This document shows positions 54,400 through 62,718 of a stretch of 64,000 nucleotides of DNA, piece by piece (position 1 is the first letter of the stretch; each line of letters begins with the position of its first letter). The position numbers and the translations under genes are program-made. The notes under the pieces were generated by a model, which saw only the letters and a list, made by a program, of their open reading frames with translations, was not told the DNA's origin and ran no database searches. The stretch is taken from positions 50,039 through 114,038 of the forward strand of contig JAJFHX010000050.1 of the NCBI GenBank assembly GCA_021775425.1, written 5' to 3'. The DNA is from Hyphomicrobiales bacterium. Its GTDB lineage: Bacteria; Pseudomonadota; Alphaproteobacteria; Rhizobiales; HXMU1428-3.

Positions 54400-54623
54400 A
54401 TTTTGCCAATATTTTCTGATAGATGGTTGTTCTGACTGATTGATATCCATTGCCAGAGCTGTTATGAAGCTGGCTGGAAATTGTTTTTGCTGGTTGTTTA
54501 CAAATGAGTGATTTTGAGCTAGTTTAGAAACATTCTTAATTAGAGCTACAATCAGATTAATTTCAAAAATATTCGTACCTTTTGGCATTGAATGCCGGGT
54601 TCTGACCTAGCGGAGATTTGGTC

Positions 54624-55196
54624 ATGTTTATACAAACTGAAGCAACACCTAACCCACAAACTTTAAAGTTTATTCCGGGCAAGCCTGTGATCAATCAGGG
54701 CAATCTTGAATTTCTTTCAAGTGATGTTGCGGAGAACTCACCTCTGGCAAGCCGTTTGTTTGGTATTGACGGGGTCGAGGCGGTGTTTCTCGGGACAGAT
54801 TTTATTTCTGTGACCAAAGGTACGATGGAATGGCAAAGCCTGAAACCGGCTGTGCTTGGGGCCATTATGGAGCATTATATGTCTGGTGATCCGGTTCTGG
54901 CGGATGATACAGAGCATGAGGCACAAACGGAAGATGAGTTTTTTGATCCATCTGATCTTGAAACTGTCAATACCATTAAAGAGCTGCTTGAAACACGGGT
55001 GCGGCCCGCTGTTGCGCAGGATGGTGGTGATATTGTTTTTAAAGGCTATAGGGATGGGATTGTCTATCTGACAATGCGCGGCGCCTGTGCCGGTTGCCCC
55101 AGTTCAACGGTGACGTTGCAGCATGGCATTGAAAACCTTATTCGTCATTTTTTGCCTGAGGTCCAGGCTGTGCGCCCGGCTGAAGATGCTTATTAA
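54624..55196 (+). CDS. Nfu/NifU-type iron-sulphur cluster carrier
   Basis: A ~190-residue protein with an N-terminal Nfu_N domain (MFIQTEATPNPQTLKFIPG, NSPLASRLFGIDGVEAVFLG, FISVTK) and a C-terminal NifU domain (LLETRVRPAVAQDGGDIVFKG, LTMRGACAGCPSSTVTLQHGIE) whose CxxC (CAGC) binds a [4Fe-4S] cluster. This is the architecture of mitochondrial NFU1 and alphaproteobacterial Nfu, which passes clusters to target enzymes. ATG 54624 follows CGGAG by eight bases. It precedes tsaB by 32 nt. Confidence 0.95.
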   Translation: MFIQTEATPNPQTLKFIPGKPVINQGNLEFLSSDVAENSPLASRLFGIDGVEAVFLGTDFISVTKGTMEWQSLKPAVLGAIMEHYMSGDPVLADDTEHEAQTEDEFFDPSDLETVNTIKELLETRVRPAVAQDGGDIVFKGYRDGIVYLTMRGACAGCPSSTVTLQHGIENLIRHFLPEVQAVRPAEDAY

Positions 55197-55228
55197 AAAT
55201 TCAACCCTGATTGATCCAACATAAACCG

Positions 55229-56044
55229 ATGAATGAGTTAGCAATTGATACAGCGGGGGCTGGTTGCTCAGCTGCGCTGCGTGTTGTGGCTCATCACGGG
55301 GAAGTGCCAGATAGTGTTGAAAAAGTTTTCAGTCGCTATGCTGATTTACAGCGGGGGCACGCTGAGACAATTGTTGGTCAGGTTGAGGCAATTGTTGATG
55401 AAGCCGGGATTGATTATCATTCTCTTAATCGAATCATTTGTACAATTGGACCAGGCTCTTTTACAGGGGTGCGGGTTGGCATTGCTTTTGCCAAAGGTCT
55501 GGCACTTGCAACCGGGTTGCCGCTTTATGGGCTAAGCTCGACACTGGCAGCCGGGTTGAAAATCAGCCGGTTTATTTCTGACTCGACTGCAAATGATGAG
55601 AGCTGGTTGCCGCCTTCCGAGGAAATTGAGGCGGGCGATTTCTGCCAGTATGCCGTTGTGCTTGATGCTGGCCGGCGTGAATTTTATGTGCAGTCTTTCA
55701 AGGTTTGTAGTTCAGTTCAGGTTGGCTCTTCAGTTGATTTCTCTTCGCCATTTATTGAGCCCTTAAGTTCACCATTGTTGTTATGTCATGCGGATGTGCC
55801 AGATTTCATTAAGCGATTTCAGTTGAATGCTGTTTATGGGTCAGGTGCAGAAGAATTTATTTCTTTGCAGACCAATACAGCCGGGGCCGTTGAGTTTGGC
55901 GGGCCGGTTAAACTCTGTGCAGAAGATTTACTGAACCTTGAAGACCGGCATTATGTAAAAGACGATGAGGTTAGCCCGCTTTATTTACGGGCGCCTGATG
56001 CGAAACCACAGTTGGGGAAAACTCTGATACGGAGGCTCTCATGA
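55229..56044 (+). CDS. tsaB: tRNA threonylcarbamoyladenosine biosynthesis protein TsaB
   Basis: TsaB is the partner of TsaD in making t6A at position 37 of ANN-decoding tRNAs. Hallmarks are ELAIDTAGAGCSAAL at the N-terminus, GHAETIVGQVEAIVDEAG and IICTIGPGSFTGVRVGIAFAKGLALATG (read in parts) around residue 75. At ~271 residues it is a little longer than E. coli TsaB. The start at ATG 55229 is chosen to begin directly at the conserved strand. Its stop overlaps rimI by 4 nt (ATGA). Confidence 0.93.
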   Translation: MNELAIDTAGAGCSAALRVVAHHGEVPDSVEKVFSRYADLQRGHAETIVGQVEAIVDEAGIDYHSLNRIICTIGPGSFTGVRVGIAFAKGLALATGLPLYGLSSTLAAGLKISRFISDSTANDESWLPPSEEIEAGDFCQYAVVLDAGRREFYVQSFKVCSSVQVGSSVDFSSPFIEPLSSPLLLCHADVPDFIKRFQLNAVYGSGAEEFISLQTNTAGAVEFGGPVKLCAEDLLNLEDRHYVKDDEVSPLYLRAPDAKPQLGKTLIRRLS

Positions 56045-56532
56045 GAGTTCTCGAAAATGGATATACTGTCAGGGATTTAGGGATTGACAGTATCAGTGCT
56101 TTGGCAAACTTGCATAAGTCATCCTTCACACAAGGCTGGGGGGCGCATGATTTTGCGTTATTCCTTCAAGACCAGAAAATGAAGGTGCTTGGGGCTTTTC
56201 CGAATGGCAACCCTGACCTGATGGCTTATTTGCTGGTGCGCTGTGTAGCTGATGAGGCTGAGGTTATATCTCTTGCTGTCGGGCGGCGGCATCGGCGGCG
56301 CGGCGTGGCTGTTGGCTTGCTCGATGCGGCGATTGATACGCTTTATGACAAGGGGATTAAAGAACTGCATCTTGAGGTTGACGAAAGTAACAAAGCTGCA
56401 GTTGAGCTTTATGTGCAGGCCGGCTTTGAAGTGATTGGTGAGCGGCGGGCATATTATAAAGCGAAAAAAGGTGAAAAAGCCTCGAATGCTCTGATGATGC
56501 GTCTGGTGCTGGCGGATGAAACTGAATTTTAG
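56041..56532 (+). CDS. rimI: Ribosomal-protein-S18-alanine N-acetyltransferase RimI
   Basis: A 163-residue GNAT enzyme placed directly behind tsaB, the standard bacterial pairing. It has LHKSSFTQGWGAHDFALFL, VISLAVGRRHRRRGVAVGLLDAAI (acetyl-CoA loop) and LEVDESNKAAVELYVQAGFEVIGERRAYY (motif B and the conserved tyrosine). The four-base ATGA overlap with tsaB indicates coupled translation. The 255-nt spacer after it (56533-56787) shows no gene or clear signal. Confidence 0.92.
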   Translation: MRVLENGYTVRDLGIDSISALANLHKSSFTQGWGAHDFALFLQDQKMKVLGAFPNGNPDLMAYLLVRCVADEAEVISLAVGRRHRRRGVAVGLLDAAIDTLYDKGIKELHLEVDESNKAAVELYVQAGFEVIGERRAYYKAKKGEKASNALMMRLVLADETEF

Positions 56533-56787
56533 TTTGGTTTTGCCAATTTTGCTTTCATAGTTGCATTTAAGAATCTTTGGCACATTTGACGCGAAGCTTT
56601 ACAGATGAGGCTCTCTAACGCTATAAATCAGATCGCTGGAAACTGGCCATATAGAATTTGCCGGTTTTGGGATCATTACGGGAAAGCGTCAATTTAGACT
56701 TAGACGAATTAGACAAAGACTAAAAAAGTCGAAGACTTAACAAGTTAAACAATAAATTTTCTGAACTTTGTGTATCGGGTGTGAATT

Positions 56788-57591
56788 ATGTCTTCATTGC
56801 GTGCTATCTGGGTATTGTTCTGGTTTTTTCTCATTACATTTTTACTGGTGCCTTTTCAGTGGTTGTTTATCAAACTGAAACTGCCCTTGGCTCGCCTGTT
56901 GCCGCATTATTATCACCGGCTTATTGCCAGGATAATGGGCTTGCGCATTCATGTGGATGGTAAGATTGCTGATAAGCCTGTGTTATTGGTTGCGAACCAT
57001 ATTTCGTGGATGGATATTGTTGTGTTCACGGCGATCACGCCGTTATCATTTGTTGCCAAACAAGAGGTTGGCACCTGGCCTGGTGTGCGGGTTCTGGCGA
57101 AGCTGCAACGGACGATTTTTGTTGACCGGGAAAAGCGCACTGAGAGTTTAAAATCTGCCACTGAAATTGCAGAGAGACTGCGGAACGGGGACAATGTTGT
57201 TTTATTCCCGGAAGGGACGAGCAGTGACGGCAACCGGGTGCTGGATTTTAAAAGCACATTATTTGCCGGTGCGGCATCTGCTGATGGCGATACGCCTATT
57301 CAGACAATTGCGATTGCTTACACATTCCTTGGCGGTGTGCCGCTTGGTCGGCGAACGCGGCCACTTGTTGCCTGGTATGGTGATATGGAAATGGCCAGCC
57401 ATGTGTGGAACCTGCTCAAAGCCGGTCCGCTTGATGTGCATGTCAGGATTGGGGAACCGATGACACTTTCTGATATTGGAGATCGCAAGGCGCTGGCGCT
57501 TTACAGCGAAAAAAAGATCCGCAACGATATGGCGGATCTTTTAAGCCTACGTCCATTTGAAGTGCGGCGGGAAATTAAGAAGGCTTCTTAA
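56788..57591 (+). CDS. plsC: 1-acyl-sn-glycerol-3-phosphate acyltransferase (PlsC family)
   Basis: A 267-residue membrane acyltransferase with an N-terminal span (residues ~6-25), the HX4D motif in VANHISWMDIVVF, FVAKQEVGTWPGVRVLAK, TIFVDREKR and VLFPEGTSSDGNRVLDFK. PlsC makes phosphatidate from lysophosphatidate. The place after tsaB-rimI matches other alphaproteobacteria, where plsC often precedes miaB. It may also belong to the ornithine-lipid OlsA branch, which this sequence cannot exclude. The end converges on a YciI gene. Confidence 0.9.
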   Translation: MSSLRAIWVLFWFFLITFLLVPFQWLFIKLKLPLARLLPHYYHRLIARIMGLRIHVDGKIADKPVLLVANHISWMDIVVFTAITPLSFVAKQEVGTWPGVRVLAKLQRTIFVDREKRTESLKSATEIAERLRNGDNVVLFPEGTSSDGNRVLDFKSTLFAGAASADGDTPIQTIAIAYTFLGGVPLGRRTRPLVAWYGDMEMASHVWNLLKAGPLDVHVRIGEPMTLSDIGDRKALALYSEKKIRNDMADLLSLRPFEVRREIKKAS

Positions 57592-57601
57592 ATAACCATC
57601 G

Positions 57602-57874
57602 TCAGATGACCCTTTTAAAGGGTTTGACTTCAACTGATTGAAAGAGGCCGGCTTTTGAATAGGGGTCTTGCTCAAGCCAGTTGTTGATTTCTTCAAGTGA
57701 AAGATCATTAAATACCAGCAGAGACCCACACATGCGGCCAGCTTCATTGAGAAAAGGGCCGGCAAGCAGCATGTTGTCTTTCACAGTTTTCAGATGAGCG
57801 ATATGATCGGTGCGATTTTCGAGCCGCAGATTTTCAGAATTTTCTTTATCAATACAAATGGCTGCATATTGCAT
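57602..57874 (-). CDS. YciI family protein
   Basis: A 90-residue single-domain protein, MQYAAICIDKENSENL ... RTDHIAHLKTVKDNMLLAGPFLNEAGRMCGSLLVF ... DPYSKAGLFQSVEVKPF, the ferredoxin-like YCII fold with the conserved His and Asp pair. The function of stand-alone members is uncertain. It starts 12-nt beyond the end of convergent plsC. Confidence 0.9.
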   Translation of the reverse strand: MQYAAICIDKENSENLRLENRTDHIAHLKTVKDNMLLAGPFLNEAGRMCGSLLVFNDLSLEEINNWLEQDPYSKAGLFQSVEVKPFKRVI

Positions 57875-57986
57875 GGGGCTTCCTTTTTGTTCATTGTCTT
57901 CGAGAGAAAACTGTTATTTTTGACAGGTGTCAAGTTCTTCTGATAGCGATTAGGGCGAATGAATATTTAAAGGATGATGCCGGCTG

Positions 57987-58676
57987 ATGGGTGCGGATGA
58001 AAATTTAAAAAAAATAAAAACACAGATTATTGAAGCTGTTGCACGGGCTGGTGCTGGTGGCGTGGGGCAGGATGAACAATCTGAAATTGCTGATAAGCGG
58101 TTAATGGCGGTGAGTAAAACCCGAAATGGTGAAGAGATCTTGCCTATTCTGGAAGCGGGGCACAGGCTTTTTGGTGAAAACAGAGTGCAGGAGGCGGCAC
58201 AGAAATGGCCGCAGCTGCGCCAGCTATACCCGGATGTTGAACTGCATCTGATCGGGCCATTACAATCAAACAAAACATCAGAAGCGGTTGCGTTGTTTGA
58301 TGGCATTCAAACGGTTGACCGGCCAAAAATTGCAAAACTGATCGCTGAGGAAATGAGAGATCAGGGCCGACAGCTTAAATTGTTTGTGCAGGTGAATGTG
58401 GGGGATGAACCGCAAAAGGCGGGCGTTGCAGTTTCTGAGCTTGGTGAATTTTTACGGTTTTGCCGGGAAGAGGCCGAAATAAAGATTGTTGGCCTGATGT
58501 GTATCCCCCCTGTTGATGAAGAAGCTGCTCCGTATTTCATATTATTAAAGCAGCTTGCTGAAAAAAACGGAGTTAAAGAGCTCTCGATGGGGATGAGTTC
58601 AGATTTTGAAACGGCGGTTGAGCTTGGGGCGGATATTGTCAGGGTTGGTTCTGCTTTATTCGGGCCGCGCTCATAA
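57987..58676 (+). CDS. YggS-family PLP homeostasis protein
   Basis: A 229-residue PLP-binding TIM-barrel protein without catalytic partner domain: LMAVSKTRNGEEILPILEAGHRLFGENRVQEAAQKW (with the PLP lysine in SKT), LHLIGPLQSNK, TVDRPKIAKLI, LFVQVNVGDEPQKAGV, GLMCIPP and LSMGMSSDFETAVELGADIVRVGSALFG, in order. YggS/PLPBP buffers pyridoxal phosphate. It starts ATG 57987. Confidence 0.95.
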   Translation: MGADENLKKIKTQIIEAVARAGAGGVGQDEQSEIADKRLMAVSKTRNGEEILPILEAGHRLFGENRVQEAAQKWPQLRQLYPDVELHLIGPLQSNKTSEAVALFDGIQTVDRPKIAKLIAEEMRDQGRQLKLFVQVNVGDEPQKAGVAVSELGEFLRFCREEAEIKIVGLMCIPPVDEEAAPYFILLKQLAEKNGVKELSMGMSSDFETAVELGADIVRVGSALFGPRS

Positions 58677-58870
58677 TTTTTTCACGAACCACGGCACATA
58701 TCCGGCGCTTTGAGTGTTCACAATCCTGTACTGAAATAGGTTTGGATAAGTTTCTGGCTTTGCTCTAATGATGCCGCGAACATGTTAAACTTTGCCTGAA
58801 TTAGATGATTCGCAAAGATTTAACGTTCGCGGTTTCTTTCATAAAAGACGCGAAAATGCTGGGAGGTTTT

Positions 58871-59704
58871 ATGAGCAGCCAGAATAGCCAGGCCAAACTA
58901 ACCGAAGAAGCTGAGCCACAGGCTGTGGCTGGACAAGCAACTTCCGGCAAGGTGGAAAAATTTGAGGTCAGTCTCTGGCTTACAGATTTAAACACGACTG
59001 AAATCGGCATTTATCAGCAGGACAGATACCGGGCGAAATCACGCCAGTTCACCAAGGATATGGATATTCTTGGTGAGGTTAAAGAAGATGGCAAGCGGGT
59101 TGGACTTGTTGCTTACCGTAAGGGCGCGTGGAAAAAAGAAACCGGCATGAAACGGCGCATGGTGATCAAGCTGTTTACTGATGAAGTGAACTGGCGCGGG
59201 ACGATGGATTTGCTGCTTGGCCGCTCTATGCAGATCACTCATGGTGCGAAGGGTTTTCCGGTGACGGTTTATTCTGTCAATCTATCGAAACATGAACAGC
59301 TCATACAGGTAGAGCGATCATCTTATAAATGGTGGTTCCAGCCGGAGCGTTATTCATTCTTTATTTTAAAAGACGGGGTGCCGAGCTTTTATCGGCTAAG
59401 GCGGTGCTGGATCAATATTGGTGATGACTATGTGCTGTATGATCAACGGGGCAAAAAAATCGGCAAGCTTAATGGGCGGGTGCTTAACCTTGGCGGCAAG
59501 TGGAAATGCTGGGTGAAAAAAGAGCATTTCAGCACTGAATTAAAGTATGTGTTGCAGATGTTTTGCACGATGCTGCGCTTTAATGATGAGGCGCAACACC
59601 ATATCGAAGACCTTGTTAAAGATATGAACGCGGGTAAGCTGGGTGAAGTGAAGCTGGAAGCGCTTGAAAGTGACCTTTATATGAACCCGCGCCGCGTTAG
59701 ATGA
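58871..59704 (+). CDS. Conserved-looking protein of unknown function
   Basis: About 277 residues; I do not recognise the family. ATG 58871 is set by GGGAGG four bases upstream. After a disordered ~30-residue N-terminus comes a compact, tryptophan- and tyrosine-rich sequence with no signal peptide, membrane span or cysteine motif: KFEVSLWLTDLNTTEIGIYQ, LVAYRKGAWKKETG, YKWWFQPERYSFFIL, YVLYDQRGKKIGKLNGRVLNLGGKW (in parts). The paired YVLYDxxGKKIGKL strands recall tubby/LURP-one-type beta barrels, a weak resemblance. The tail is helical and acidic. It is monocistronic and flanked by unrelated genes. Confidence 0.75.
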   Translation: MSSQNSQAKLTEEAEPQAVAGQATSGKVEKFEVSLWLTDLNTTEIGIYQQDRYRAKSRQFTKDMDILGEVKEDGKRVGLVAYRKGAWKKETGMKRRMVIKLFTDEVNWRGTMDLLLGRSMQITHGAKGFPVTVYSVNLSKHEQLIQVERSSYKWWFQPERYSFFILKDGVPSFYRLRRCWINIGDDYVLYDQRGKKIGKLNGRVLNLGGKWKCWVKKEHFSTELKYVLQMFCTMLRFNDEAQHHIEDLVKDMNAGKLGEVKLEALESDLYMNPRRVR

Positions 59705-59875
59705 CGGGGTGGATGAGGGCTTTTAAGCTGGTTTGACGGCTGAATTGGCCAGATTTTCATATATATTGACCGGTTCTGATATCAGTTGAGAGTTTGTTAA
59801 TTAGTGATGATTAACAATTATACATGCTTGTTATATGCAAGCTTTGTTCTGAACTGAAATAAGGGTGGCTCTTAT

Positions 59876-60454
59876 ATGAATGGTGTATCTCAACTGACTG
59901 ATGAACATGTTGTCAATGGTATCAGTTTGCAATTTGCGAATATGATACGTGATGAAGTCAAATTGGATGCAAAGCTTGCCGAAGGTAACTGGAAGGTCAA
60001 TTCGGTCTGGACCGGGCAAACCGGTAGTCGGTCTGTGATTTCCGATTCACGCATTGGCGGAGATGATATTTCGCGTAATTTTACAATTGATATGGACCAG
60101 CCCCATGAACTTTGCGGTGGAAATGGTTATGCAAGCCCGCAGGAACATCTGCTAGCGGCCTTATCAGGTTGTTTCATTGCAAATTTTTCAGCCGTTTGTG
60201 CTTTGAGGAATATTTCACTTTCTTCTATCCGTATTCATATGAGCGGGACGACGGACATGCGTGGGCTGTTTGATATTGGTGATGGTGAAAACTCTCATTT
60301 TAAAGATATTAAATTTATTGTGACAGTTTCCGGCAATGCCCGGCCGGAAGAGCTGCAATCTGTGTTTGATCATGTTGTGAAGATTTCGCCTAATCTTGGC
60401 GGTGTTGGCAGTGCGACAGCGTTTCAGACTGAACTAAGCATTTCAAACGACTAG
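59876..60454 (+). CDS. OsmC-family protein, second cysteine missing
   Basis: A 192-residue OsmC/Ohr-fold protein. The first active-site region is intact: GYASPQEHLLAALSGCFIANFSAVCA, where the conserved glutamate and peroxidatic cysteine stand. The usual second cysteine of the C-P-V type motif near the end is replaced (HVVKISPNLGGVG). It could still reduce peroxides with a one-cysteine mechanism or have another role. The N-terminus ~45 residues is longer than usual. The spacer before it (59705-59875) has no clear feature. Confidence 0.85.
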   Translation: MNGVSQLTDEHVVNGISLQFANMIRDEVKLDAKLAEGNWKVNSVWTGQTGSRSVISDSRIGGDDISRNFTIDMDQPHELCGGNGYASPQEHLLAALSGCFIANFSAVCALRNISLSSIRIHMSGTTDMRGLFDIGDGENSHFKDIKFIVTVSGNARPEELQSVFDHVVKISPNLGGVGSATAFQTELSISND

Positions 60455-60461
60455 TTACTTG

Positions 60462-61013
60462 TTAGACGATCAGTTTTGATGAAGGCTTCATGTAACTCAG
60501 TAGCTGGCGAAGGTGTGTTTCTTTTAAGGCGATGCAGCCTTCTGTTGGGGTGTAAGCCGGCTTTGCTATATGCATGAAAATGGCGCTGCCGGCATTTTGA
60601 ATGCGCGGGCACTGATTGTGATTAAGCACAATGATGATGTCATATTGATTGTCGTGGCGCCATAGCTGTTCAGCGGAAGCTGGATAGGGATGTTTGACGC
60701 CGCGATTATAGTTTCTGTCAAAGGGTTGATCGCACCAGCCATCGTTTTTTCTGACAGGCTCGATGGGCAGAGACGTTATAGGCCTGCTGATTTTGTCACG
60801 GCGATAAAAAACCATGAGCGGGGACCAGCAGCCGATTGGGGTTTTGCCGTCTCCTTCCCTTTTCAGGGTTGTTTGACCATTTCGGCCAATGGCACAGGGA
60901 AATGATAACTGTGAGTTGCCCAATGTGAGACGGGCTATTGAAAGGCTTCTATTCAGGTTGTAAAGAGGGAAATGTCGCTGATCACCAAAAATTGACATAA
61001 ATTCAACCCACAT
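60462..61013 (-). CDS. YkuD-type L,D-transpeptidase-like protein (COG3786)
   Basis: A 183-residue protein with the YkuD active-site arrangement: IGRNGQTTLKREGDGKTPIG at the start of the domain, then GSAIFMHIAKPAYTPTEGCIALKETHLRQLL, with His in FMHI and Cys in EGCIAL. It lacks a clear signal peptide, as do other COG3786 members. The enzyme should act on peptidoglycan tetrapeptides. ATG 61013 or ATG 60998 may be the start. It is transcribed opposite to the OmpR-type regulator and ends 8 nt from the OsmC gene. Confidence 0.88.
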   Translation of the reverse strand: MWVEFMSIFGDQRHFPLYNLNRSLSIARLTLGNSQLSFPCAIGRNGQTTLKREGDGKTPIGCWSPLMVFYRRDKISRPITSLPIEPVRKNDGWCDQPFDRNYNRGVKHPYPASAEQLWRHDNQYDIIIVLNHNQCPRIQNAGSAIFMHIAKPAYTPTEGCIALKETHLRQLLSYMKPSSKLIV

Positions 61014-61088
61014 TAGATACGTATTGATTTAAGACTATTCGTAGCATTTTAAGATAATAAATACGACTTTTTTCAATGGGATAAGCTT

Positions 61089-61775
61089 ATGAGCTCGACA
61101 AGAAAAATTTTAATCGTTGATGATGATGATGATCTGCGTGAAAGCCTGGTTGATCAATTAATGTTACATGATGAGTTTGAGCTGCTTTCTGCCAGCACAC
61201 CGTCTGAGGGGATGGCTCTTGCTGAATCTGAGCGCGTTGACCTCATCTTACTTGATGTTGATATGCCTGAGCTTGATGGCCGTGAAATGTGCAAGAAATT
61301 GCGTCGATCCGGTTTTAAAAGCCCGATCATCATGCTGACAGGGCAGATTTCTGATTCTGATACGATTTTGGGTCTTGATGCCGGAGCCAATGATTACGTG
61401 ACCAAACCTTTTCGGTTTGGGGTGTTGCTGGCAAGGGTTCGCTCACAATTGCGGCAGCACGAACAAAGCGAAGACGCTATTTTCTCGATTGGGCCATATA
61501 GCTTTAAACCAGCATCCAAATTGCTGGTGGATGCAGATGAGAAGAAAATCCGCCTAACGGAAAAAGAAACATCCATTCTCAAATTTTTATACCGGGCTGG
61601 TGAAAAGGTGGTCACACGTGATGTGTTGTTGCATGAGGTATGGGGTTATAATGCGAAAGTAACGACCCATACTTTAGAAACGCATATTTATCGCCTGCGT
61701 CAAAAAATAGAGACAGATCCGTCACAGTCAGAACTTTTATTGACCGAAGCAGGTGGATATAAACTTGTGCCCTGA
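61089..61775 (+). CDS. OmpR-family response regulator (orphan)
   Basis: A 228-residue two-domain regulator: receiver with KILIVDDDDDLRESL, phosphoacceptor Asp in LILLDVDMPELDG, the threonine and lysine of MLTGQ and DYVTKPFRFG, and a winged-helix Trans_reg_C domain (IRLTEKETSILKFLYRAGEKVVTRDVLLHEVWGY ... LETHIYRLRQKIE). No histidine kinase gene is nearby, so the partner is unknown. Its upstream spacer of 75 nt from the YkuD gene may hold a divergent promoter. Confidence 0.92.
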   Translation: MSSTRKILIVDDDDDLRESLVDQLMLHDEFELLSASTPSEGMALAESERVDLILLDVDMPELDGREMCKKLRRSGFKSPIIMLTGQISDSDTILGLDAGANDYVTKPFRFGVLLARVRSQLRQHEQSEDAIFSIGPYSFKPASKLLVDADEKKIRLTEKETSILKFLYRAGEKVVTRDVLLHEVWGYNAKVTTHTLETHIYRLRQKIETDPSQSELLLTEAGGYKLVP

Positions 61776-61967
61776 CTTTGTCCCCTACTCTTCCACAGAC
61801 TTGTGATTTTGCCATCTGGATTTTTTTATTTTTAGTGCCTAAAGTCAGTCTGGTCGGGTCGGCAATATGAGGGCAAATTTTTAATTGTCTGATCTGATGA
61901 TGGGCGGTTTTTCGCCAGAAATGAACAGTGTATTTCGTTCATATTGATGGATTTTCCATTTAGTAAC

Positions 61968-62031
61968 CGACGAGTTTAAGAAAATTCCTGCTAAAGCATT
62001 GCGCTTTGCTGGCATTTTCCTGATTTAGTCG
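61968..62031. other. Long imperfect hairpin in the spacer before the cyclic-nucleotide-binding gene
   Basis: In the 348-nt spacer 61776-62123, CGAC (61968-61971) to GTCG (62028-62031) encloses GAAAAT (61980-61985) / ATTTTC (62014-62019) and AAAGC/GCTTT around a 5-nt loop. The stem carries several mismatches, so it resembles a small folded RNA or old repeat. A smaller inverted repeat ATGAAC/GTTCAT lies at 61921-61942. No gene lies in this spacer. Confidence 0.3.
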
Positions 62032-62123
62032 TTGTGAGTTGTTTTGCATCCCTGAATTTTTGGGTGAAACGACTTGTGCGGTGCTGTTGCTAAATGGTGT
62101 ATTTTTTAGATGGGGTCATTTTA

Positions 62124-62615
62124 ATGAAGCTTGCCGAATTGGTTGGGCCACTGAAGCAACTGGATGTGTTTTCTAAATTATCTGATGAACAACTTATGAT
62201 GATCATTGAAGGGGCGGACCGGGTTGTGTTTCACCCTGGTAATGTGATGATTGAGGATGGGCAATCCGGTGATGCGGCTTATTTTATCGTCGTTGGTCTG
62301 GTTGAGCGCTTAGCGCAGCCAGATGTCGGGCGGACACGTGAGCATTTTGGCCATGGAATTCTTGTGGGTGAAATGGCGATGCTGGTTGATCATGTTCATG
62401 CATCAACTGTGCGTGCAAAATCAGAAGTTAAAGCGCTAAAAATTTCAAGATCAATCCTGTATCAGATTATGGGCAGTGATCCGGCAATTGCTGACAGCTT
62501 TATTCAAACCATAAAAAGCCGATTAAATATTATGGTTGAACGGATCAAGGAAATTGATTCGACATTGGAAGCAGCTGAAAGCGCGTCTTTTGAAACAGCC
62601 ATGGCTGTGCATTAA
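62124..62615 (+). CDS. Cyclic-nucleotide-binding domain protein without DNA-binding domain
   Basis: About 163 residues, a Crp-like cyclic-nucleotide-binding beta roll (LKQLDVFSKLSDEQLMMIIEGADRVVFHPGNVMIEDGQSGDAAYFIVVG, in parts; phosphate cassette region HGILVGEMAMLVDHVHASTVRA), followed by a helix and no helix-turn-helix. The usual arginine of the cAMP cassette is not evident at the GEMAML-HAST position, so ligand binding is uncertain. It may be a receptor or a regulatory subunit. ATG 62124 follows GGGG at eight bases. Confidence 0.85.
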   Translation: MKLAELVGPLKQLDVFSKLSDEQLMMIIEGADRVVFHPGNVMIEDGQSGDAAYFIVVGLVERLAQPDVGRTREHFGHGILVGEMAMLVDHVHASTVRAKSEVKALKISRSILYQIMGSDPAIADSFIQTIKSRLNIMVERIKEIDSTLEAAESASFETAMAVH

Positions 62616-62668
62616 CGGTAGTGAAAATAGCAGCTTAATACTTTAATATTTAGCTGGTAATCAATCTA

Positions 62669-62706
62669 AATGCGCCACTTGAAAAATCAGGTGGCGCATT
62701 TTTTAC
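62669..62706. terminator. Bidirectional terminator between the cyclic-nucleotide-binding gene and xthA
   Basis: TGCGCCAC (62671-62678) and GTGGCGCA (62691-62698) form a strong stem flanked by A and T runs. A T-run follows on the plus strand. It serves the plus-strand gene and can also end the minus-strand xthA transcript. Confidence 0.9.
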
Positions 62707-62718
62707 GTCTGGTGTGGA

